DNA of 63,746 nucleotides from Enterobacter sp. 10-1 (GCA_002270295.1 NISF01000012.1:20442-84187); one strand, 5' to 3'. Positions 50,613-63,553 are shown, counted from the first letter of the stretch. Made by a program: numbers and translations. Notes: generated by a model not told the origin, from the sequence alone.

Positions 50613-51149
50613 GTGTTCGATATCGGTTTTAGTGAACTACTGCTGGTGTTTGTGATTGGCCTTATCGTACTGGGGCCACAGCGACTGCCTGTAGCGGTAA
50701 AAACGGTGGCTAGCTGGATCCGCACGCTGCGGTCGCTGGCGGCCACCGTACAAAATGAGATTACTCAGGAACTAAAACTGCAGGAATTTCAGGAAAGCCT
50801 GAAGAAAGTGGAAAAGGCGAGCCTGGATAACCTGACGCCTGAGCTGAAGGCCTCAATGGACGAACTGCGTGAAGCGGCCGAATCCATGAAACGCTCCTAT
50901 TCCGCTCACGATCCTGAGAAAGCCAGTGACGAAGCGAACACTATCCATAACCCGGTGGTGAAAGGCAGCGAAGAACAGCGCCAGGACATCACGCCGGCGA
51001 CGGCCGAGTATCAGGCCAGCGCGCCGGTTCATGCGCCAGCCAGCGCTGTCGATGAGCCGCTTCCGCCGTCGACCGAGCTTCCTGAAGCCAAAGAAAAAGC
51101 TGCCGTAAAAGCTACCGATTCCTCTCCCGCATCGAGTGATAAACCGTAA
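50613..51149 (+). CDS. tatB: Sec-independent translocase subunit TatB
   Basis: 178-residue Tat substrate-receptor component; GTG start ([20 protein letters not shown]), one membrane helix, conserved [12 protein letters not shown], then a charged amphipathic helix and a variable Ala/Pro-rich tail. It is 3 bases from tatA and 2 bases from tatC. Confidence 0.97.
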   Translation: MFDIGFSELLLVFVIGLIVLGPQRLPVAVKTVASWIRTLRSLAATVQNEITQELKLQEFQESLKKVEKASLDNLTPELKASMDELREAAESMKRSYSAHDPEKASDEANTIHNPVVKGSEEQRQDITPATAEYQASAPVHAPASAVDEPLPPSTELPEAKEKAAVKATDSSPASSDKP

Positions 51150-51151
51150 AA

Positions 51152-51925
51152 ATGGGCGTAGACGATACTCAACCGCTAATTTCGCATCTGATTGAGCTGC
51201 GTAAGCGTCTGATCAACAGCATTCTCGCGATTCTGGTGATTTTTCTGGCGTTGGTTTACTTTGCCAACGACATCTATCAGCTGGTTTCGGCACCGCTCAT
51301 CCGGCAGATGCCGGTAGGCGCGACGATGATCGCCACGGACGTAGCCTCTCCTTTCTTTACGCCGATCAAGCTGACATTTATGGTCTCGGTCATTTTGTCG
51401 GTGCCGGTCATTCTTTATCAGGTCTGGGCCTTTGTGGCGCCTGCATTGTATAAGCATGAACGCCGGCTGGTGATGCCGCTGCTGGTCTCCAGTACGCTGC
51501 TGTTCTACATCGGTATGGCCTTCGCCTACTTTGTGGTGTTCCCGCTGGCGTTCGGCTTCCTGACGCACGCGGCGCCGGAAGGCGTGCAGGTCTCCACCGA
51601 TATCCGCAGCTATCTCGACTTCGTTATGGCGTTATTTATCGCCTTCGGCGTCTCGTTTGAAGTGCCGGTGGCCATCGTGCTGCTGTGCTGGATGGGCGTC
51701 ACCACGCCGGACGATCTGCGTAAGAAACGCCCCTATGTGCTGGTCGGCGCCTTCGTTGTGGGTATGCTGCTGACGCCGCCGGATGTATTCTCACAAACGC
51801 TGCTGGCGATCCCGATGTACTGCCTGTTTGAAGTTGGGGTCTTCTTCGCCCGCTTCTACACCGGAAAACGACTGACGCGTGATGAAGATGCCGCCGCTGA
51901 AGAGGCGGGCAGCAAAGAAGAGTAA
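51152..51925 (+). CDS. tatC: Sec-independent translocase subunit TatC
   Basis: 257-residue six-helix membrane protein that reads the twin-arginine signal peptide. Starts [20 protein letters not shown] with the [10 protein letters not shown] signature, and carries KHERR and the conserved [10 protein letters not shown] helix. With TatA and TatB it forms the Tat translocase. Confidence 0.98.
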   Translation: MGVDDTQPLISHLIELRKRLINSILAILVIFLALVYFANDIYQLVSAPLIRQMPVGATMIATDVASPFFTPIKLTFMVSVILSVPVILYQVWAFVAPALYKHERRLVMPLLVSSTLLFYIGMAFAYFVVFPLAFGFLTHAAPEGVQVSTDIRSYLDFVMALFIAFGVSFEVPVAIVLLCWMGVTTPDDLRKKRPYVLVGAFVVGMLLTPPDVFSQTLLAIPMYCLFEVGVFFARFYTGKRLTRDEDAAAEEAGSKEE

Positions 51926-51964
51926 TTAACCGCCCGTCAGGGCGGTTGTCATATGGGAGGGGCG

Positions 51965-52747
51965 ATGTTCGATATTGGCGTAAATCTGACCAGTTCACAA
52001 TTTTCCCGCGATCGCGATGAGGTCGTTGCCCGCGCTCAGGCCGCCGGAGTGACCGGTATGCTGCTGACCGGCACCAATCTCCATGAAAGCGAACAGGCGC
52101 AGCAGATGGCGCGGCGCTATTCACGCTGCTGGTCAACCGCAGGGGTACATCCGCATGACAGCAGCAGCTGGACGGAGTCGGTCGCGGTGGCGATCGGCGA
52201 GCTGGCGCGCAGGGCGGAAGTGGTGGCAATTGGCGAATGCGGTCTCGATTTCAACCGCAACTTTTCGACTCCGGCGGAGCAGGAAGCGGCGTTTAGCGCG
52301 CAGCTGGCGCTGGCGGCTGAGCTTTCGCTGCCGGTATTTTTGCACTGCCGCGACGCCCACGAGCGCTTTCTGACTCTGCTCGCGCCGTGGCTGGATAAGC
52401 TGCCCGGAGCGGTGCTGCACTGCTTCACCGGCAGTCGTGATGAGGTGCGCGAGTGTCTGGAGAGGGGTTTGTATATCGGGATCACCGGCTGGGTATGCGA
52501 TGAGCGTCGCGGCCTTGAGCTGCGCAATCTGCTGACGGAGATCCCGGCCGATCGCCTGCTGATTGAGACCGATGCGCCCTATTTACTGCCGCGTGACCTG
52601 AGCCCTAAACCCAATTCCCGGCGCAATGAGCCCATGTATCTGCCGCACATTCTGACGCGCGTTGCCGGCTGGCGCGGTGAGGAGGCTCAGAGGCTGGAAG
52701 AGGTTACCGACACGAACGCCAGAACGCTCTTTGGCGTTCGCTTTTAA
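51965..52747 (+). CDS. tatD: 3'-5' ssDNA/RNA exonuclease TatD
   Basis: TatD-family metal-dependent nuclease. ATG 51965 ([18 protein letters not shown]) gives 260 residues as in E. coli and has the GGGAGGGG ribosome binding site; the frame is open 12 bases upstream. Metal ligands: [12 protein letters not shown] and [14 protein letters not shown]. Despite operon position it is not required for Tat export in E. coli. Confidence 0.96.
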   Translation: MFDIGVNLTSSQFSRDRDEVVARAQAAGVTGMLLTGTNLHESEQAQQMARRYSRCWSTAGVHPHDSSSWTESVAVAIGELARRAEVVAIGECGLDFNRNFSTPAEQEAAFSAQLALAAELSLPVFLHCRDAHERFLTLLAPWLDKLPGAVLHCFTGSRDEVRECLERGLYIGITGWVCDERRGLELRNLLTEIPADRLLIETDAPYLLPRDLSPKPNSRRNEPMYLPHILTRVAGWRGEEAQRLEEVTDTNARTLFGVRF

Positions 52748-52755
52748 CCGTGCCG

Positions 52756-53244
52756 TCAGATTTTATGGAAGTCAGTATTTTTGACGCTTTGCAGCACCTG
52801 TTTGTTAAGCAGGTTCAGCAGCAGCATAGAGCGGGTTTCGCCATCCGGCTCGCTGAAGATCGCCTGCAGGCCTTCGAACGCGCCGTCGGTAATCAGCACG
52901 CTATCGCCCCCGTGCGGCGTTTCCGGGTCCGTAATGCCTTCCGGTTTATAGATCGAGAGCTGATGAATCACCGCCGACGGTACGGTAGCCGGCTGGGCGC
53001 CGAAACGAACGAAGCTGTTCACGCCGCGCGTAGCGCTAATGGTCGTGGTATGGATAACTTCCGGATCGAATTCGATAAACAGATAGTTAGGGAACAGGGG
53101 TTCGCTGACCGTAGTGCGTTTACCGCGGACGATTTTTTCCAGTGCGATCGTCGGCATCAGGCAATTGACCGCCTGCCGTTCGAGATGTTCCTGGGCGCGC
53201 TGAAGCTGCCCACGCTTGCAATACAGTAAATACCAGGCTTGCAT
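52756..53244 (-). CDS. rfaH: Transcription antitermination factor RfaH
   Basis: NusG paralogue that loads on RNA polymerase at ops sites and promotes expression of LPS core, capsule and other long operons. ATG 53244 ([20 protein letters not shown]) gives 162 residues as in E. coli. The N-terminal NGN domain is followed by the fold-switching C-terminal domain. Encoded opposite to tatD, whose stop is 8 bases from the rfaH stop. Confidence 0.97.
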   Translation of the reverse strand: MQAWYLLYCKRGQLQRAQEHLERQAVNCLMPTIALEKIVRGKRTTVSEPLFPNYLFIEFDPEVIHTTTISATRGVNSFVRFGAQPATVPSAVIHQLSIYKPEGITDPETPHGGDSVLITDGAFEGLQAIFSEPDGETRSMLLLNLLNKQVLQSVKNTDFHKI

Positions 53245-53421
53245 AATAACTCTTTCCACTCGATTAGTAGCAAGCATAACAAAAGCCTGGAGCGATCGCG
53301 AAAGCCATTATAAGTGAAAACTAAAATTCTATATTCTTTCACGCTAATTTAACAAAAGTACAGCATGGCGCCGATGAACACCGTATAATCAGCCGCCTGT
53401 ATAGAGGTCAATAACAACTCC

Positions 53422-54891
53422 ATGAAATACCACGATCTACGCGACTTTCTGACATTACTGGAGCAGCAGGGGGAGCTGAAAAGGATATCCCTGCCGGTCG
53501 ATCCTCATCTGGAAATCACCGAAATTGCCGATCGCACTTTACGTGCCGGCGGCCCGGCTCTGCTATTTGAAAATCCTAAAGGTTACACCATGCCGGTGCT
53601 GTGTAATCTGTTTGGCACGCCGAAGCGCGTGGCGATGGGCATGGGGCAGGAAGACGTTAGCGCGCTGCGGGAAGTGGGCAAGCTGTTAGCTTTCCTCAAA
53701 GAGCCTGAGCCGCCAAAAGGCTTTCGCGATCTCTTCGATAAGCTGCCGCAGTTTAAGCAGGTACTGAATATGCCGACTAAGCGCCTGCGCGGCGCGCCCT
53801 GTCAGCAGAAAATTATCGAAGGCGAGAGCGTTGACCTGACGCAGATCCCGATTATGACCTGCTGGCCGGATGATGCCGCGCCGCTGATTACCTGGGGGCT
53901 GACGGTAACCCGCGGCCCGCATAAGGAGCGGCAGAATCTGGGCATCTATCGCCAGCAGCTGATTGGCAAAAATAAGCTGATTATGCGCTGGCTATCCCAT
54001 CGCGGCGGCGCGCTGGATTTCCAGGAGTGGTGCGCGGCGCATCCAGGAGAACGTTTTCCGGTCTCCGTGGCGCTGGGCGCCGATCCGGCGACAATTCTTG
54101 CGGCAGTGACGCCGGTTCCCGATACACTCTCGGAGTACGCTTTTGCCGGCCTGCTGCGCGGAACGAAAACGGAAGTCGTGAAGTGTATTTCTAACGATCT
54201 GGAAGTGCCTGCCAGCGCTGAAATTGTGCTGGAAGGGTATATTGAGCCAGGGGAAATGGCGCCGGAAGGACCGTATGGCGATCACACCGGCTATTACAAC
54301 GAAGTGGATAGCTTCCCGGTGTTTACGGTGACCCATATCACCCGGCGCGAAGATGCCATTTACCATTCGACCTACACCGGAAGACCGCCCGATGAGCCTG
54401 CCGTATTAGGCGTGGCGCTAAACGAAGTCTTTGTGCCGATTCTGCAAAAGCAGTTCCCGGAAATTGTCGATTTCTATCTGCCGCCGGAAGGATGCTCTTA
54501 CCGCCTGGCGGTGGTCACCATGAAGAAACAGTACGCCGGGCATGCTAAACGCGTAATGATGGGCGTATGGTCGTTCCTGCGCCAGTTTATGTACACTAAG
54601 TTCGTTATTGTCTGCGATGATGACGTTAACGCGCGCGACTGGAACGATGTGATCTGGGCGATTACTACCCGGATGGACCCGGCTCGTGATACGGTACTGG
54701 TAGAAAATACGCCAATTGATTATCTGGATTTTGCCTCGCCGGTTTCCGGCCTGGGTTCAAAAATGGGGCTGGATGCCACAAACAAATGGCCAGGCGAAAC
54801 CCAGCGAGAATGGGGCCGCCCGATTAAAAAAGATCCCGAGGTGACGGCGCGCATCGACGCCATCTGGGACGAACTGGCTATCTTTAAATAA
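53422..54891 (+). CDS. ubiD: 4-hydroxy-3-polyprenylbenzoate decarboxylase
   Basis: Prenylated-FMN-dependent decarboxylase of ubiquinone synthesis. 489 residues starting [20 protein letters not shown]; the catalytic Glu and Arg/Glu network lies around [25 protein letters not shown] (segment at about 54250-54325). A few C-terminal residues shorter than E. coli UbiD. Confidence 0.97.
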   Translation: MKYHDLRDFLTLLEQQGELKRISLPVDPHLEITEIADRTLRAGGPALLFENPKGYTMPVLCNLFGTPKRVAMGMGQEDVSALREVGKLLAFLKEPEPPKGFRDLFDKLPQFKQVLNMPTKRLRGAPCQQKIIEGESVDLTQIPIMTCWPDDAAPLITWGLTVTRGPHKERQNLGIYRQQLIGKNKLIMRWLSHRGGALDFQEWCAAHPGERFPVSVALGADPATILAAVTPVPDTLSEYAFAGLLRGTKTEVVKCISNDLEVPASAEIVLEGYIEPGEMAPEGPYGDHTGYYNEVDSFPVFTVTHITRREDAIYHSTYTGRPPDEPAVLGVALNEVFVPILQKQFPEIVDFYLPPEGCSYRLAVVTMKKQYAGHAKRVMMGVWSFLRQFMYTKFVIVCDDDVNARDWNDVIWAITTRMDPARDTVLVENTPIDYLDFASPVSGLGSKMGLDATNKWPGETQREWGRPIKKDPEVTARIDAIWDELAIFK

Positions 54892-54946
54892 CAGTAAGCG
54901 GGGCTAACGCCGCTGTTTTGCTCTATAGACCCGACAGAGGGGACGC

Positions 54947-55648
54947 ATGACAACCTTAAGCTGTAAAGTGACCTCGGTGGAGGCGATTACCGATACCGTG
55001 TATCGCGTTCGATTAGTGCCAGAAGCGGCTTTCTCTTTCCGCGCCGGCCAGTATTTGATGGTGGTAATGGACGAGCGCGACAAGCGTCCGTTCTCTATGG
55101 CCTCTACGCCAGCAGAGCAGGAGTTTATTGAACTGCATATCGGCGCTTCTGAGCTAAATCTGTATGCGATGGCGGTAATGGATCGCATCCTGAAAGAGCG
55201 TGAGATTGAGGTTGATATTCCGCATGGCGAAGCCTGGCTGCGTGAAGATGAGGATCGTCCGCTCATCCTCATTGCCGGGGGAACCGGTTTTTCATACGTG
55301 CGTTCCATTTTGTTAACGGCCCTGGCCCGCAATCCGAATCGCGATATTGCCATCTACTGGGGCGGCCGCGAGGCGAAGCACCTCTACGATCTGTCTGAGC
55401 TGGAAGCGCTGAGCATTGAGCATCCTGGCCTGCGCATCGAGCCGGTTGTTGAACAGCCGGAAGAAGACTGGCGCGGACGTTCCGGGACCGTGCTGACCGC
55501 GGTGCTTCAGGATTACGGCACCCTGGCGGAGCATGATATCTACATTGCCGGTCGCTTCGAGATGGCTAAAATTGCCCGTGACCTGTTCTGCAACGAGCGT
55601 CATGCGCGTGAAGATCGCCTGTTTGGCGATGCCTTCGCGTTTATCTGA
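54947..55648 (+). CDS. fre: NAD(P)H-flavin reductase
   Basis: 233-residue flavin reductase (FNR family) that supplies reduced FMN/FAD to partner enzymes. The flavin-binding motif RPFSMAST (about 46-53), nicotinamide motif [10 protein letters not shown] and the C-terminal [11 protein letters not shown] match E. coli Fre. In E. coli the ubiD-fre pair is adjacent as here. Confidence 0.97.
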   Translation: MTTLSCKVTSVEAITDTVYRVRLVPEAAFSFRAGQYLMVVMDERDKRPFSMASTPAEQEFIELHIGASELNLYAMAVMDRILKEREIEVDIPHGEAWLREDEDRPLILIAGGTGFSYVRSILLTALARNPNRDIAIYWGGREAKHLYDLSELEALSIEHPGLRIEPVVEQPEEDWRGRSGTVLTAVLQDYGTLAEHDIYIAGRFEMAKIARDLFCNERHAREDRLFGDAFAFI

Positions 55649-55702
55649 TTATCGGCGCCCCGTTCTTTCGGGAAGGGGCGGCTGATGGTAGATTGCAGAA
55701 AT

Positions 55703-55727
55703 AAAAAACCCGCCCCTGACAGGCGGG
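55703..55727 (-). terminator. Terminator downstream of fadA
   Basis: On the minus strand CCCGCC and GGCGGG form a 6-bp stem followed by a run of six T (AAAAAA at 55703-55708 on the plus strand). It lies some 230 bases beyond the fadA stop because of the ERIC element in between. Confidence 0.65.
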
Positions 55728-55768
55728 AAGAACGGCAACTAAACCTTCTCTTTTTGCCATTATCACCA

Positions 55769-55925
55769 TAACTGCGTTGGCTAGGCTCGTTCACCCGAAT
55801 CGCTTACTATTTATGCGTAAGCTCATCGGGATGAATAAGGGACATCCATGTCCCTCACCGAAGGCAGCCTTCGGCTGTTCAAATTCGTTCCTGACGAATT
55901 TATCATTCGCTTGCCGCCTTGTTCT
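55769..55925. repeat. ERIC element carrying a roughly 70-bp three-hairpin insert
   Basis: GCGTTGGCTAGGCTCG, TTCACCC, CGCTTACT and AAGCTCATCGGGATGAAT at the left and CATTCGCTTGCCGCC at the right match the ERIC consensus flanking its centre. Between them (about 55837-55902) is an insert with three perfect 8-bp hairpins in a row: AGGGACAT-CC-ATGTCCCT, CCGAAGGC-A-GCCTTCGG and AAATTCGT-TCCTG-ACGAATTT. Insert-carrying ERIC variants have been described in enterobacteria. Confidence 0.75.
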
Positions 55926-55954
55926 GGCGCCAATGGCTTGAGATAACCCCTCAA

Positions 55955-57127
<1,173 letters not shown>

Positions 57128-59317
57128 TTAAGCCGTTTTCAGCTCGCCTACCGGACGGGCAGGTTCAACCGGGGGGTAATAGGGTTCGTTATGGCGCGCT
57201 TTGTTGCGCAGACCTTCCGGCACCTCATACAGCGGGCCGAGGTGCTGGTACTGCTGTGCCATATCGAGATATTTTGCGCTACCCAGGGTGTCCAGCCAGC
57301 GGAAGGCGCCGCCGTGGAACGGAGGGAAGCCGAGGCCATAAACCAGCGCCATATCCGCTTCCGCCGGGCTGGCGATAATGCCTTCTTCCAGGCAACGCAC
57401 CACTTCGTTGACCATGGGAATCATCATGCGGGCGATAATTTCTTCATCGCTGAAGTCGCGCTTCGGCTGGCTTACGTCTGCCAGCAGGCCGTCAACGGCC
57501 GGGTCCTCTTCTTTCTTCGGCTTGCCTTTGCTGTCCTGGGTATAGCGCCAGAAGCCAAGGCCGTTTTTCTGGCCGAAGCGGTTAGCGTCGAACAGGGCGT
57601 CAATCGCATCGTGATAATCTTTCTGCATGCGCTGCGGGAAGCCGGCGGCCATCACCGCCTGCGCATGGTGGGCGGTATCGATGCCGACCACGTCGAGCAG
57701 GTACGCCGGCCCCATCGGCCAGCCGAACAGCTTCTCCATGACCTTATCGACCTTGCGGAAGTCTGCGCCATCGCGTAGCAGCTGGCTGAAGCCGGCGAAG
57801 TAGGGGAACAGCACGCGGTTGACGAAGAAGCCGGGACAGTCGTTAACCACGATCGGCGTTTTGCCCATCTTGCTGGCCCAGGCCACCACCTTGGCAATCG
57901 TCTCATCCGAGGTTTTTTCGCCGCGAATCACTTCAACCAGCGGCATACGATGCACCGGGTTAAAGAAGTGCATGCCGCAGAAATTCTCCGGACGCTGCAG
58001 AGCGTTTGCCAGTTCACCGATCGGGATCGTTGAGGTATTGGAGGCCAGCACCGTATCCGGGCGCACTTTACCTTCGGTCTCCGCCAGCACCGCTTTCTTC
58101 ACTTTCGGGTTTTCGACAACGGCTTCAACGACCACGTCCACGCGCTCAAAGCCGGAGTAGTCCAGCGTCGGGTGAATGGTGCCGATGACGCCTGCCAGCT
58201 TCAGGCCGTCAATCTTGCCGCGCTCAAGCTGTTTGTTAAGCAGCTTGGCGGCTTCGTTCATGCCGAGCGTCAGCGATTTGTCGTTAATATCCTTCATGAT
58301 GACCGGCACGCCTTTCCAGGCAGATTGATAGGCAATGCCGCCGCCCATAATCCCGGCGCCCAGCACAGCGGCCTGTTTCGGCGTTTCAACGTCTTTGGTC
58401 AGCTTCTTCGCTTTGCCTTTGACGTACTGATCGTTGAGGAAGATGCCGACCAGCGCGCGGGCTTCTTTAGTGTGCGCCAGCGGGACGAAGCTTTGGTTTT
58501 CCAGCTTCAGCGCTTCATCGCGGCCGAGCCGGGCGGCAGCTTCAATCGTTTTGACGGCGGTCATCGGCGCCGGATAGTGTTTCCCGGCGGTCTGGGCGAC
58601 CATTCCTTTCGCAATGGTGAAGCTCATGGCGGCTTCGATTTTGCTGAGCTTCAGCGGCTCCAGCTTCGGCTGACGCTTCGCCTGCCAGTCGAGATCGCCG
58701 TTAATGGCCTGGCGCAAAATGCTGAGCGCACCGTCGCGCAGTTTCTCCGGCTTGACGATGCCGTCGATGAGGCCGATTTTCAGCGCCTGATCGGCACTGA
58801 CGTCTTTACCCGCCGCGATAATTTCCAGCGCACTATCGGCGCCGAGCATGCGCGGCATACGCACTGAACCACCGAAGCCCGGCATAATGCCCAGCTTAGT
58901 TTCCGGCAGACCGATGCGCAGGTCCGGCGTTGCCAGGCGATAATCCGTCGCCAGCACGCACTCGCAGCCGCCGCCCAGCGCATAGCCGTTGACGGCTGAA
59001 ACGGTGGGGACCGGTAAATCTTCGAGGCGGTTGAAAACGCTATTGGCAAAATGCAGCCATTGGCTGAGCTGCTCCTGCGGGACCAGGAACAGGGAGAGAA
59101 ATTCGGTTATGTCGGCACCGACGATAAAGGCCGCTTTGTCAGAGCGCAGCAGCAGCCCTTTAAGATCTTTTTGCTTTTCGAGCACGTCCAGCGCATCGCC
59201 GAGGCTGGCTACGGTTGCGGTATCGAGCTTGTTAACCGAGCCGGGGGCATCGAACACCAGTTCGGCAATGCCATCTTCCAGCCAGTCGAGGTACAGGTTG
59301 TCGCCTTTGTAGAGCAT
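57128..59317 (-). CDS. fadB: Fatty acid oxidation complex subunit alpha
   Basis: Multifunctional enzyme (enoyl-CoA hydratase, 3-hydroxyacyl-CoA dehydrogenase, isomerase and epimerase) of aerobic beta-oxidation. 729 residues, the E. coli length. N-terminal crotonase domain with the catalytic glutamates ([11 protein letters not shown] and [12 protein letters not shown]), then the NAD-binding motif [12 protein letters not shown] and [13 protein letters not shown] of the dehydrogenase. Controlled by the FadR site upstream. Confidence 0.98.
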   Translation of the reverse strand: MLYKGDNLYLDWLEDGIAELVFDAPGSVNKLDTATVASLGDALDVLEKQKDLKGLLLRSDKAAFIVGADITEFLSLFLVPQEQLSQWLHFANSVFNRLEDLPVPTVSAVNGYALGGGCECVLATDYRLATPDLRIGLPETKLGIMPGFGGSVRMPRMLGADSALEIIAAGKDVSADQALKIGLIDGIVKPEKLRDGALSILRQAINGDLDWQAKRQPKLEPLKLSKIEAAMSFTIAKGMVAQTAGKHYPAPMTAVKTIEAAARLGRDEALKLENQSFVPLAHTKEARALVGIFLNDQYVKGKAKKLTKDVETPKQAAVLGAGIMGGGIAYQSAWKGVPVIMKDINDKSLTLGMNEAAKLLNKQLERGKIDGLKLAGVIGTIHPTLDYSGFERVDVVVEAVVENPKVKKAVLAETEGKVRPDTVLASNTSTIPIGELANALQRPENFCGMHFFNPVHRMPLVEVIRGEKTSDETIAKVVAWASKMGKTPIVVNDCPGFFVNRVLFPYFAGFSQLLRDGADFRKVDKVMEKLFGWPMGPAYLLDVVGIDTAHHAQAVMAAGFPQRMQKDYHDAIDALFDANRFGQKNGLGFWRYTQDSKGKPKKEEDPAVDGLLADVSQPKRDFSDEEIIARMMIPMVNEVVRCLEEGIIASPAEADMALVYGLGFPPFHGGAFRWLDTLGSAKYLDMAQQYQHLGPLYEVPEGLRNKARHNEPYYPPVEPARPVGELKTA

Positions 59318-59343
59318 GTCAGTCTCCTGAATCCAGCAATATG

Positions 59344-59360
59344 ATCTGGTCGTACCAGAT
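59344..59360. promoter_or_regulatory. FadR operator of fadBA
   Basis: ATCTGGTCGTACCAGAT is a perfect palindrome matching the FadR consensus ANCTGGTCNGACCNGNT (one centre change), 27 bases upstream of fadB. FadR represses fadBA in the absence of long-chain acyl-CoA. Confidence 0.85.
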
Positions 59361-59412
59361 GAGAAGGAGTGTGGGATTTATGTTAAAAAATTGCAAACAA
59401 GTCTTTAAATAA

Positions 59413-59429
59413 ATGCTGGTCGGATCACA
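59413..59429. promoter_or_regulatory. Second, weaker FadR-like site
   Basis: TGCTGGTCGGATCACAT matches about 12 of 17 positions of the FadR operator, between the fadB and pepQ starts. A second, weaker FadR site upstream of fadB is known in E. coli; whether this is its counterpart is uncertain. Confidence 0.45.
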
Positions 59430-59509
59430 TCCGGCGGAAATCGCCCTGCCTGAAGCCGATGTGCTAAGATGCGGAGAGTCACGATCTAATAAAATCAAAG
59501 GATAAAAAG

Positions 59510-60841
59510 ATGGAATCACTAGCCGCGCTCTATAAAAACCATATTGCTACCTTACAAGAACGTACCCGTGATGTTTTATCTCGTTTTAAGCTGGATGCCT
59601 TACTGATTCACTCCGGTGAGCTGGTTAACGTCTTCCTTGACGATCACCCGTACCCGTTCAAGGTCAATCCGCAGTTTAAAGCGTGGGTGCCCGTCACGCA
59701 GGTTCCTAACTGCTGGCTGCTGGTGGATGGTGTGAATAAGCCGAAGCTGTGGTTCTACCTGCCGGTTGATTACTGGCATAACGTTGAGCCGCTGCCGACT
59801 TCATTCTGGACCGAAGAGGTGGAAGTGATTGCTCTGCCGAAGGCTGACGGTATTGGCAGCCAGCTCCCGGCGGCGCGCGGCAACATCGGCTATATCGGCC
59901 CGGTCCCTGAGCGCGCGCTAGGGTTGGAGATCGCCGCGGATAAAATCAACCCGAAAGGGGTTATCGACTATCTGCACTACTATCGCTCTTATAAAACGGA
60001 TTACGAGCTGGCCTGCATGCGCGAAGCGCAGAAATCAGCGATCAACGGCCATCGGGCGGCGCATGAAGCCTTCCTGTCCGGGATGAGCGAGTTCGATATC
60101 AACCAGGCCTATCTGACCGCGACCGGCCACCGCGATACCGACGTACCGTACAGCAACATCGTCGCGATCAATGAGCACGCATCGGTGCTGCACTACACCA
60201 AACTGGATCACCGCGCGCCGGCAGAAGCGCGGAGCTTCCTGCTCGATGCCGGTGCGGAATATAACGGCTATGCGGCGGATCTCACGCGTACCTGGGCCGC
60301 GCACGGCGATAGCGACTTTGCCCAGCTGATTAAAGACGTTAATGATGAGCAGCTGGCGCTGATTAGCACGCTGAAAGTCGGAACCAGCTACGTGGATTAT
60401 CACGTCCAGTTCCATCAGCGTATTGCTAAACTGCTGCGTAAACATCAGATCGTCACCAACATGAGCGAAGAGGCGATGGTCGAAAACGACCTGACCGGGC
60501 CGTTTATGCCTCACGGCATCGGCCACCCGCTGGGTCTGCAGGTGCATGATGTCGCTGGCTTTATGCAGGATGATTCCGGTACCCATCTGGCGGCGCCGTC
60601 GAAATATCCGTACCTGCGCTGCACGCGCGTGATCCAGCCGCGTATGGTGCTGACCATTGAGCCAGGTATCTATTTTATTGAGTCTCTGCTGGCTCCGTGG
60701 CGCGAAGGGCAGTTCAGCAAGCATTTCAACTGGCAGAAAATTGAAGCGCTGAAACCGTTTGGCGGCATTCGTATCGAAGATAACGTCGTTATCCACGAGA
60801 ACAGTGTCGAAAATATGACGCGTGACCTGAAACTGGCCTGA
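59510..60841 (+). CDS. pepQ: Xaa-Pro dipeptidase
   Basis: Proline dipeptidase of the M24 family, 443 residues as in E. coli. The dinuclear metal ligands are in [19 protein letters not shown] (two Asp), GIGHPLG (His), TIEPGIYF (Glu) and GGIRIEDNV (Glu). Divergent from fadBA; its last base overlaps the yigZ start (TGATG). Confidence 0.97.
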   Translation: MESLAALYKNHIATLQERTRDVLSRFKLDALLIHSGELVNVFLDDHPYPFKVNPQFKAWVPVTQVPNCWLLVDGVNKPKLWFYLPVDYWHNVEPLPTSFWTEEVEVIALPKADGIGSQLPAARGNIGYIGPVPERALGLEIAADKINPKGVIDYLHYYRSYKTDYELACMREAQKSAINGHRAAHEAFLSGMSEFDINQAYLTATGHRDTDVPYSNIVAINEHASVLHYTKLDHRAPAEARSFLLDAGAEYNGYAADLTRTWAAHGDSDFAQLIKDVNDEQLALISTLKVGTSYVDYHVQFHQRIAKLLRKHQIVTNMSEEAMVENDLTGPFMPHGIGHPLGLQVHDVAGFMQDDSGTHLAAPSKYPYLRCTRVIQPRMVLTIEPGIYFIESLLAPWREGQFSKHFNWQKIEALKPFGGIRIEDNVVIHENSVENMTRDLKLA

Positions 60842-61455
60842 TGGAGAGTTGGTTGATACCGGCCGCGCCGGTGAGCTTTGTCGAAGAGATTAAGAAGAGC
60901 CGTTTTATTACGCTATTGGCGCATACCGATGGCGTAATGGCGGCAAAAGCGTTTGTTGAATCAGTAAGAGCGGATCACCCGGACGCTCGCCACCACTGCG
61001 TGGCGTGGGTGGCCGGCCCGCCGAACGATTCACAGCAGCTGGGTTTCTCTGACGATGGTGAACCGGCGGGAACGGCAGGTAAACCGATGCTGGCACAGCT
61101 TATGGGCAGCGGTGTTGGTGAGATAACTGCCGTCGTAGTGCGCTACTACGGCGGTATTCTGCTGGGTACCGGTGGTCTGGTGAAGGCCTATGGCGGTGGC
61201 GTACACCAGGCGCTTGCTCAACTGACAACGCAGCGCAAGACGCCGCTGACCGCATATACTTTGCAGTGTGAATACGGGCAATTAGCCGGTGTTGAAGCGC
61301 TGTTGACTCAGTTCGCAGGGCAAATTGTCGAAAGCCAATATCAGGCGTTCGTCCAGCTGCGTGTTGCGCTTCCTCAAGCTGAAGTGGCGTCATTTTCAAC
61401 AAAACTGGCTGATTTTAGCCGTGGCTCGTTGCAATTACTGAAGATTGACGAATAA
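60841..61455 (+). CDS. yigZ: IMPACT-family protein YigZ
   Basis: 204-residue protein of the UPF0029/IMPACT family, two ferredoxin-like domains, with the family segments KSRFITLLAH, DDGEPAGTAGKPML and VVRYYGGILLGTGGLVKAYG. Function not well defined. Coupled to pepQ by one-base overlap. Confidence 0.95.
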   Translation: MESWLIPAAPVSFVEEIKKSRFITLLAHTDGVMAAKAFVESVRADHPDARHHCVAWVAGPPNDSQQLGFSDDGEPAGTAGKPMLAQLMGSGVGEITAVVVRYYGGILLGTGGLVKAYGGGVHQALAQLTTQRKTPLTAYTLQCEYGQLAGVEALLTQFAGQIVESQYQAFVQLRVALPQAEVASFSTKLADFSRGSLQLLKIDE

Positions 61456-61495
61456 TCCCCACCTGATTTTTTGCATATCAAAGGAAGCGCCAGAG

Positions 61496-62947
61496 ATGCA
61501 TTTTCGCGCGATTACCCGAATCGTTGGACTGCTGGTCATTTTATTTTCGGGGACCATGATCCTCCCGGGATTAGTGGCCCTGATATACCGTGATGGTGCC
61601 GGGCGGGCGTTTACCCAGACCTTTTTCGTCGCTTTAGCTATTGGCTCTCTATTATGGTGGCCGAACCGCCGTGAAAAGGGTGAGCTGAAATCCCGTGAGG
61701 GCTTCCTGATCGTTGTCCTCTTCTGGACCGTGCTGGGCAGCGTCGGTGCGCTACCGTTTATCTTCGCCGAGCAGCCAAACCTGACGGTCACCGATGCGTT
61801 TTTTGAATCCTTCTCTGGCCTTACCACCACGGGCGCGACTACGCTGGTCGGCCTCGACTCGTTGCCTCACGCCATTCTTTTCTATCGTCAGATGCTGCAA
61901 TGGTTTGGCGGTATGGGGATCATTGTGCTGGCGGTCGCGATACTGCCGATACTCGGCGTCGGTGGGATGCAGCTGTACCGGGCGGAGATGCCCGGGCCGC
62001 TGAAGGATAACAAAATGCGCCCGCGAATCGCCGAAACGGCAAAAACGCTGTGGCTCATCTATGTCCTGCTGACCGTCGCCTGCGCGCTGGCGCTGTGGTT
62101 CGCCGGAATGCCGGCATTTGACGCCATTGGCCATAGCTTTTCGACCATCGCCATTGGCGGCTTCTCCACGCATGACGCCAGCGTCGGCTACTTTAACAGT
62201 CCGACGATTAACTCGATTATCGCGGTATTCCTGCTAATCTCCGGCTGTAACTATGGTCTGCACTTTTCATTACTCAGCGGACGAAGCCTGAAGGTGTACT
62301 GGCGCGATCCCGAATTCCGCATGTTTATCGGCGTACAGCTGACGCTGGTGGTGATTTGTACGCTGGTGCTGTGGCTGCATGATGTCTATAGCTCAGCGTT
62401 AACCACATTGAACCAGGCATTCTTCCAGGTTGTCTCAATGGCCACGACGGCGGGCTTCACGACCGATAGCATTGCGCGCTGGCCGCTGTTCCTCCCGGTG
62501 CTGCTGCTGTGCTCGGCATTTATCGGCGGCTGTGCCGGCTCGACGGGCGGTGGGCTGAAGGTTATTCGTATTCTGCTGCTCTTTAAACAGGGGAACCGCG
62601 AGCTCAAACGTCTGGTACACCCGAATGCGGTATACAGCATTAAGTTGGGCAATCGCGCTCTGCCGGAACGTATCCTCGAAGCAGTATGGGGATTCTTCTC
62701 CGCCTATGCGCTGGTGTTTATCATTAGTATGCTGGCGATTATTGCCACCGGCGTCGATGACTTCTCCGCATTTGCTTCGGTCGTCGCAACCTTAAACAAC
62801 CTTGGTCCGGGGCTTGGCGTAGTGGCGGATAACTTTGCGACGATGAATCCGGTCGCAAAATGGATCCTGATTGCTAATATGCTATTTGGTCGTCTGGAAG
62901 TGTTCACCCTGTTGGTGCTGTTTACCCCCACTTTCTGGCGTGAATAG
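61496..62947 (+). CDS. trkH: Trk system potassium uptake protein TrkH
   Basis: Potassium-channel-like subunit of the Trk transporter, working with TrkA. ATG 61496 ([19 protein letters not shown]) gives 483 residues as in E. coli. Selectivity-filter segments [33 protein letters not shown] and [10 protein letters not shown] of the four repeats are present. Confidence 0.97.
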   Translation: MHFRAITRIVGLLVILFSGTMILPGLVALIYRDGAGRAFTQTFFVALAIGSLLWWPNRREKGELKSREGFLIVVLFWTVLGSVGALPFIFAEQPNLTVTDAFFESFSGLTTTGATTLVGLDSLPHAILFYRQMLQWFGGMGIIVLAVAILPILGVGGMQLYRAEMPGPLKDNKMRPRIAETAKTLWLIYVLLTVACALALWFAGMPAFDAIGHSFSTIAIGGFSTHDASVGYFNSPTINSIIAVFLLISGCNYGLHFSLLSGRSLKVYWRDPEFRMFIGVQLTLVVICTLVLWLHDVYSSALTTLNQAFFQVVSMATTAGFTTDSIARWPLFLPVLLLCSAFIGGCAGSTGGGLKVIRILLLFKQGNRELKRLVHPNAVYSIKLGNRALPERILEAVWGFFSAYALVFIISMLAIIATGVDDFSAFASVVATLNNLGPGLGVVADNFATMNPVAKWILIANMLFGRLEVFTLLVLFTPTFWRE

Positions 62948-62958
62948 CTGGAGTATTT

Positions 62959-63492
62959 GTGAAAACGTTGATTCTATTTTCCACCCGTGATGGGCAGACT
63001 CGTGAAATTGCCTCCTTTCTGGCATCCGAGCTGAAAGAGCTGGGCGTCGATGCGGACACTCTCAATCTGAACCGCACCGATGCGGTTGAATGGCGCGACT
63101 ACGATCGCGTGGTGATTGGGGCATCCATTCGTTACGGTCGCTTCCATCCGGCGGTTGACCGCTTTGTGAAGAAACATCTGCAATCGCTGAACGCGCTGCC
63201 CGGTGCGTTTTTTTCGGTTAACCTCGTCGCGCGTAAACCGGAGAAGCGTACGCCGCAAACCAATAGCTATACGCGCAAGTTCCTGCTCAGCTCGCCGTGG
63301 CAGCCGCAGCATAGCGCGGTGTTTGCCGGTGCGCTGCGCTACCCGCGCTACAGCTGGTACGATCGCGTGATGATTCGCCTGATTATGAAGATGACCGGCG
63401 GTGAAACGGATACCAGTAAAGAGGTGGTCTATACCGACTGGCAGCAGGTCGCTAATTTTGCGCGAGAGATCGCACAAATGAGCAGCAAATAG
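62959..63492 (+). CDS. hemG: Protoporphyrinogen oxidase (menaquinone-linked)
   Basis: 177-residue flavodoxin-fold, FMN-binding protoporphyrinogen oxidase of heme synthesis; electrons pass to quinones. Starts [21 protein letters not shown] (GTG at 62959; STRDGQT is the FMN phosphate loop). A long insert loop between FVKKHLQ and [10 protein letters not shown] is typical of HemG. A few residues shorter than E. coli HemG at the C-terminus. Immediately upstream of an rRNA operon, as in E. coli (hemG-rrnA). Confidence 0.97.
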   Translation: MKTLILFSTRDGQTREIASFLASELKELGVDADTLNLNRTDAVEWRDYDRVVIGASIRYGRFHPAVDRFVKKHLQSLNALPGAFFSVNLVARKPEKRTPQTNSYTRKFLLSSPWQPQHSAVFAGALRYPRYSWYDRVMIRLIMKMTGGETDTSKEVVYTDWQQVANFAREIAQMSSK

Positions 63493-63553
63493 CGGATAAA
63501 ATCACCGCGATGATGGCAAATTGAGCGGTTGAATAATTTTTTGAAAACAGGAC

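Larger units (their letters stand above)
55649..55954. other. Region between fre and fadA
   Basis: The 306-base gap between the convergent fre and fadA genes has no gene. It contains a hairpin after fre (GCCCC at 55656-55660 with GGGGC about 12 bases on), a fadA-direction terminator (55703-55727), and an ERIC element with an extra insert (55769-55925). Confidence 0.7.

Noticed and set aside
52750..53229. 159-codon plus-strand frame after tatD
   Set aside because: It is antisense to rfaH, which is clearly recognised on the minus strand.
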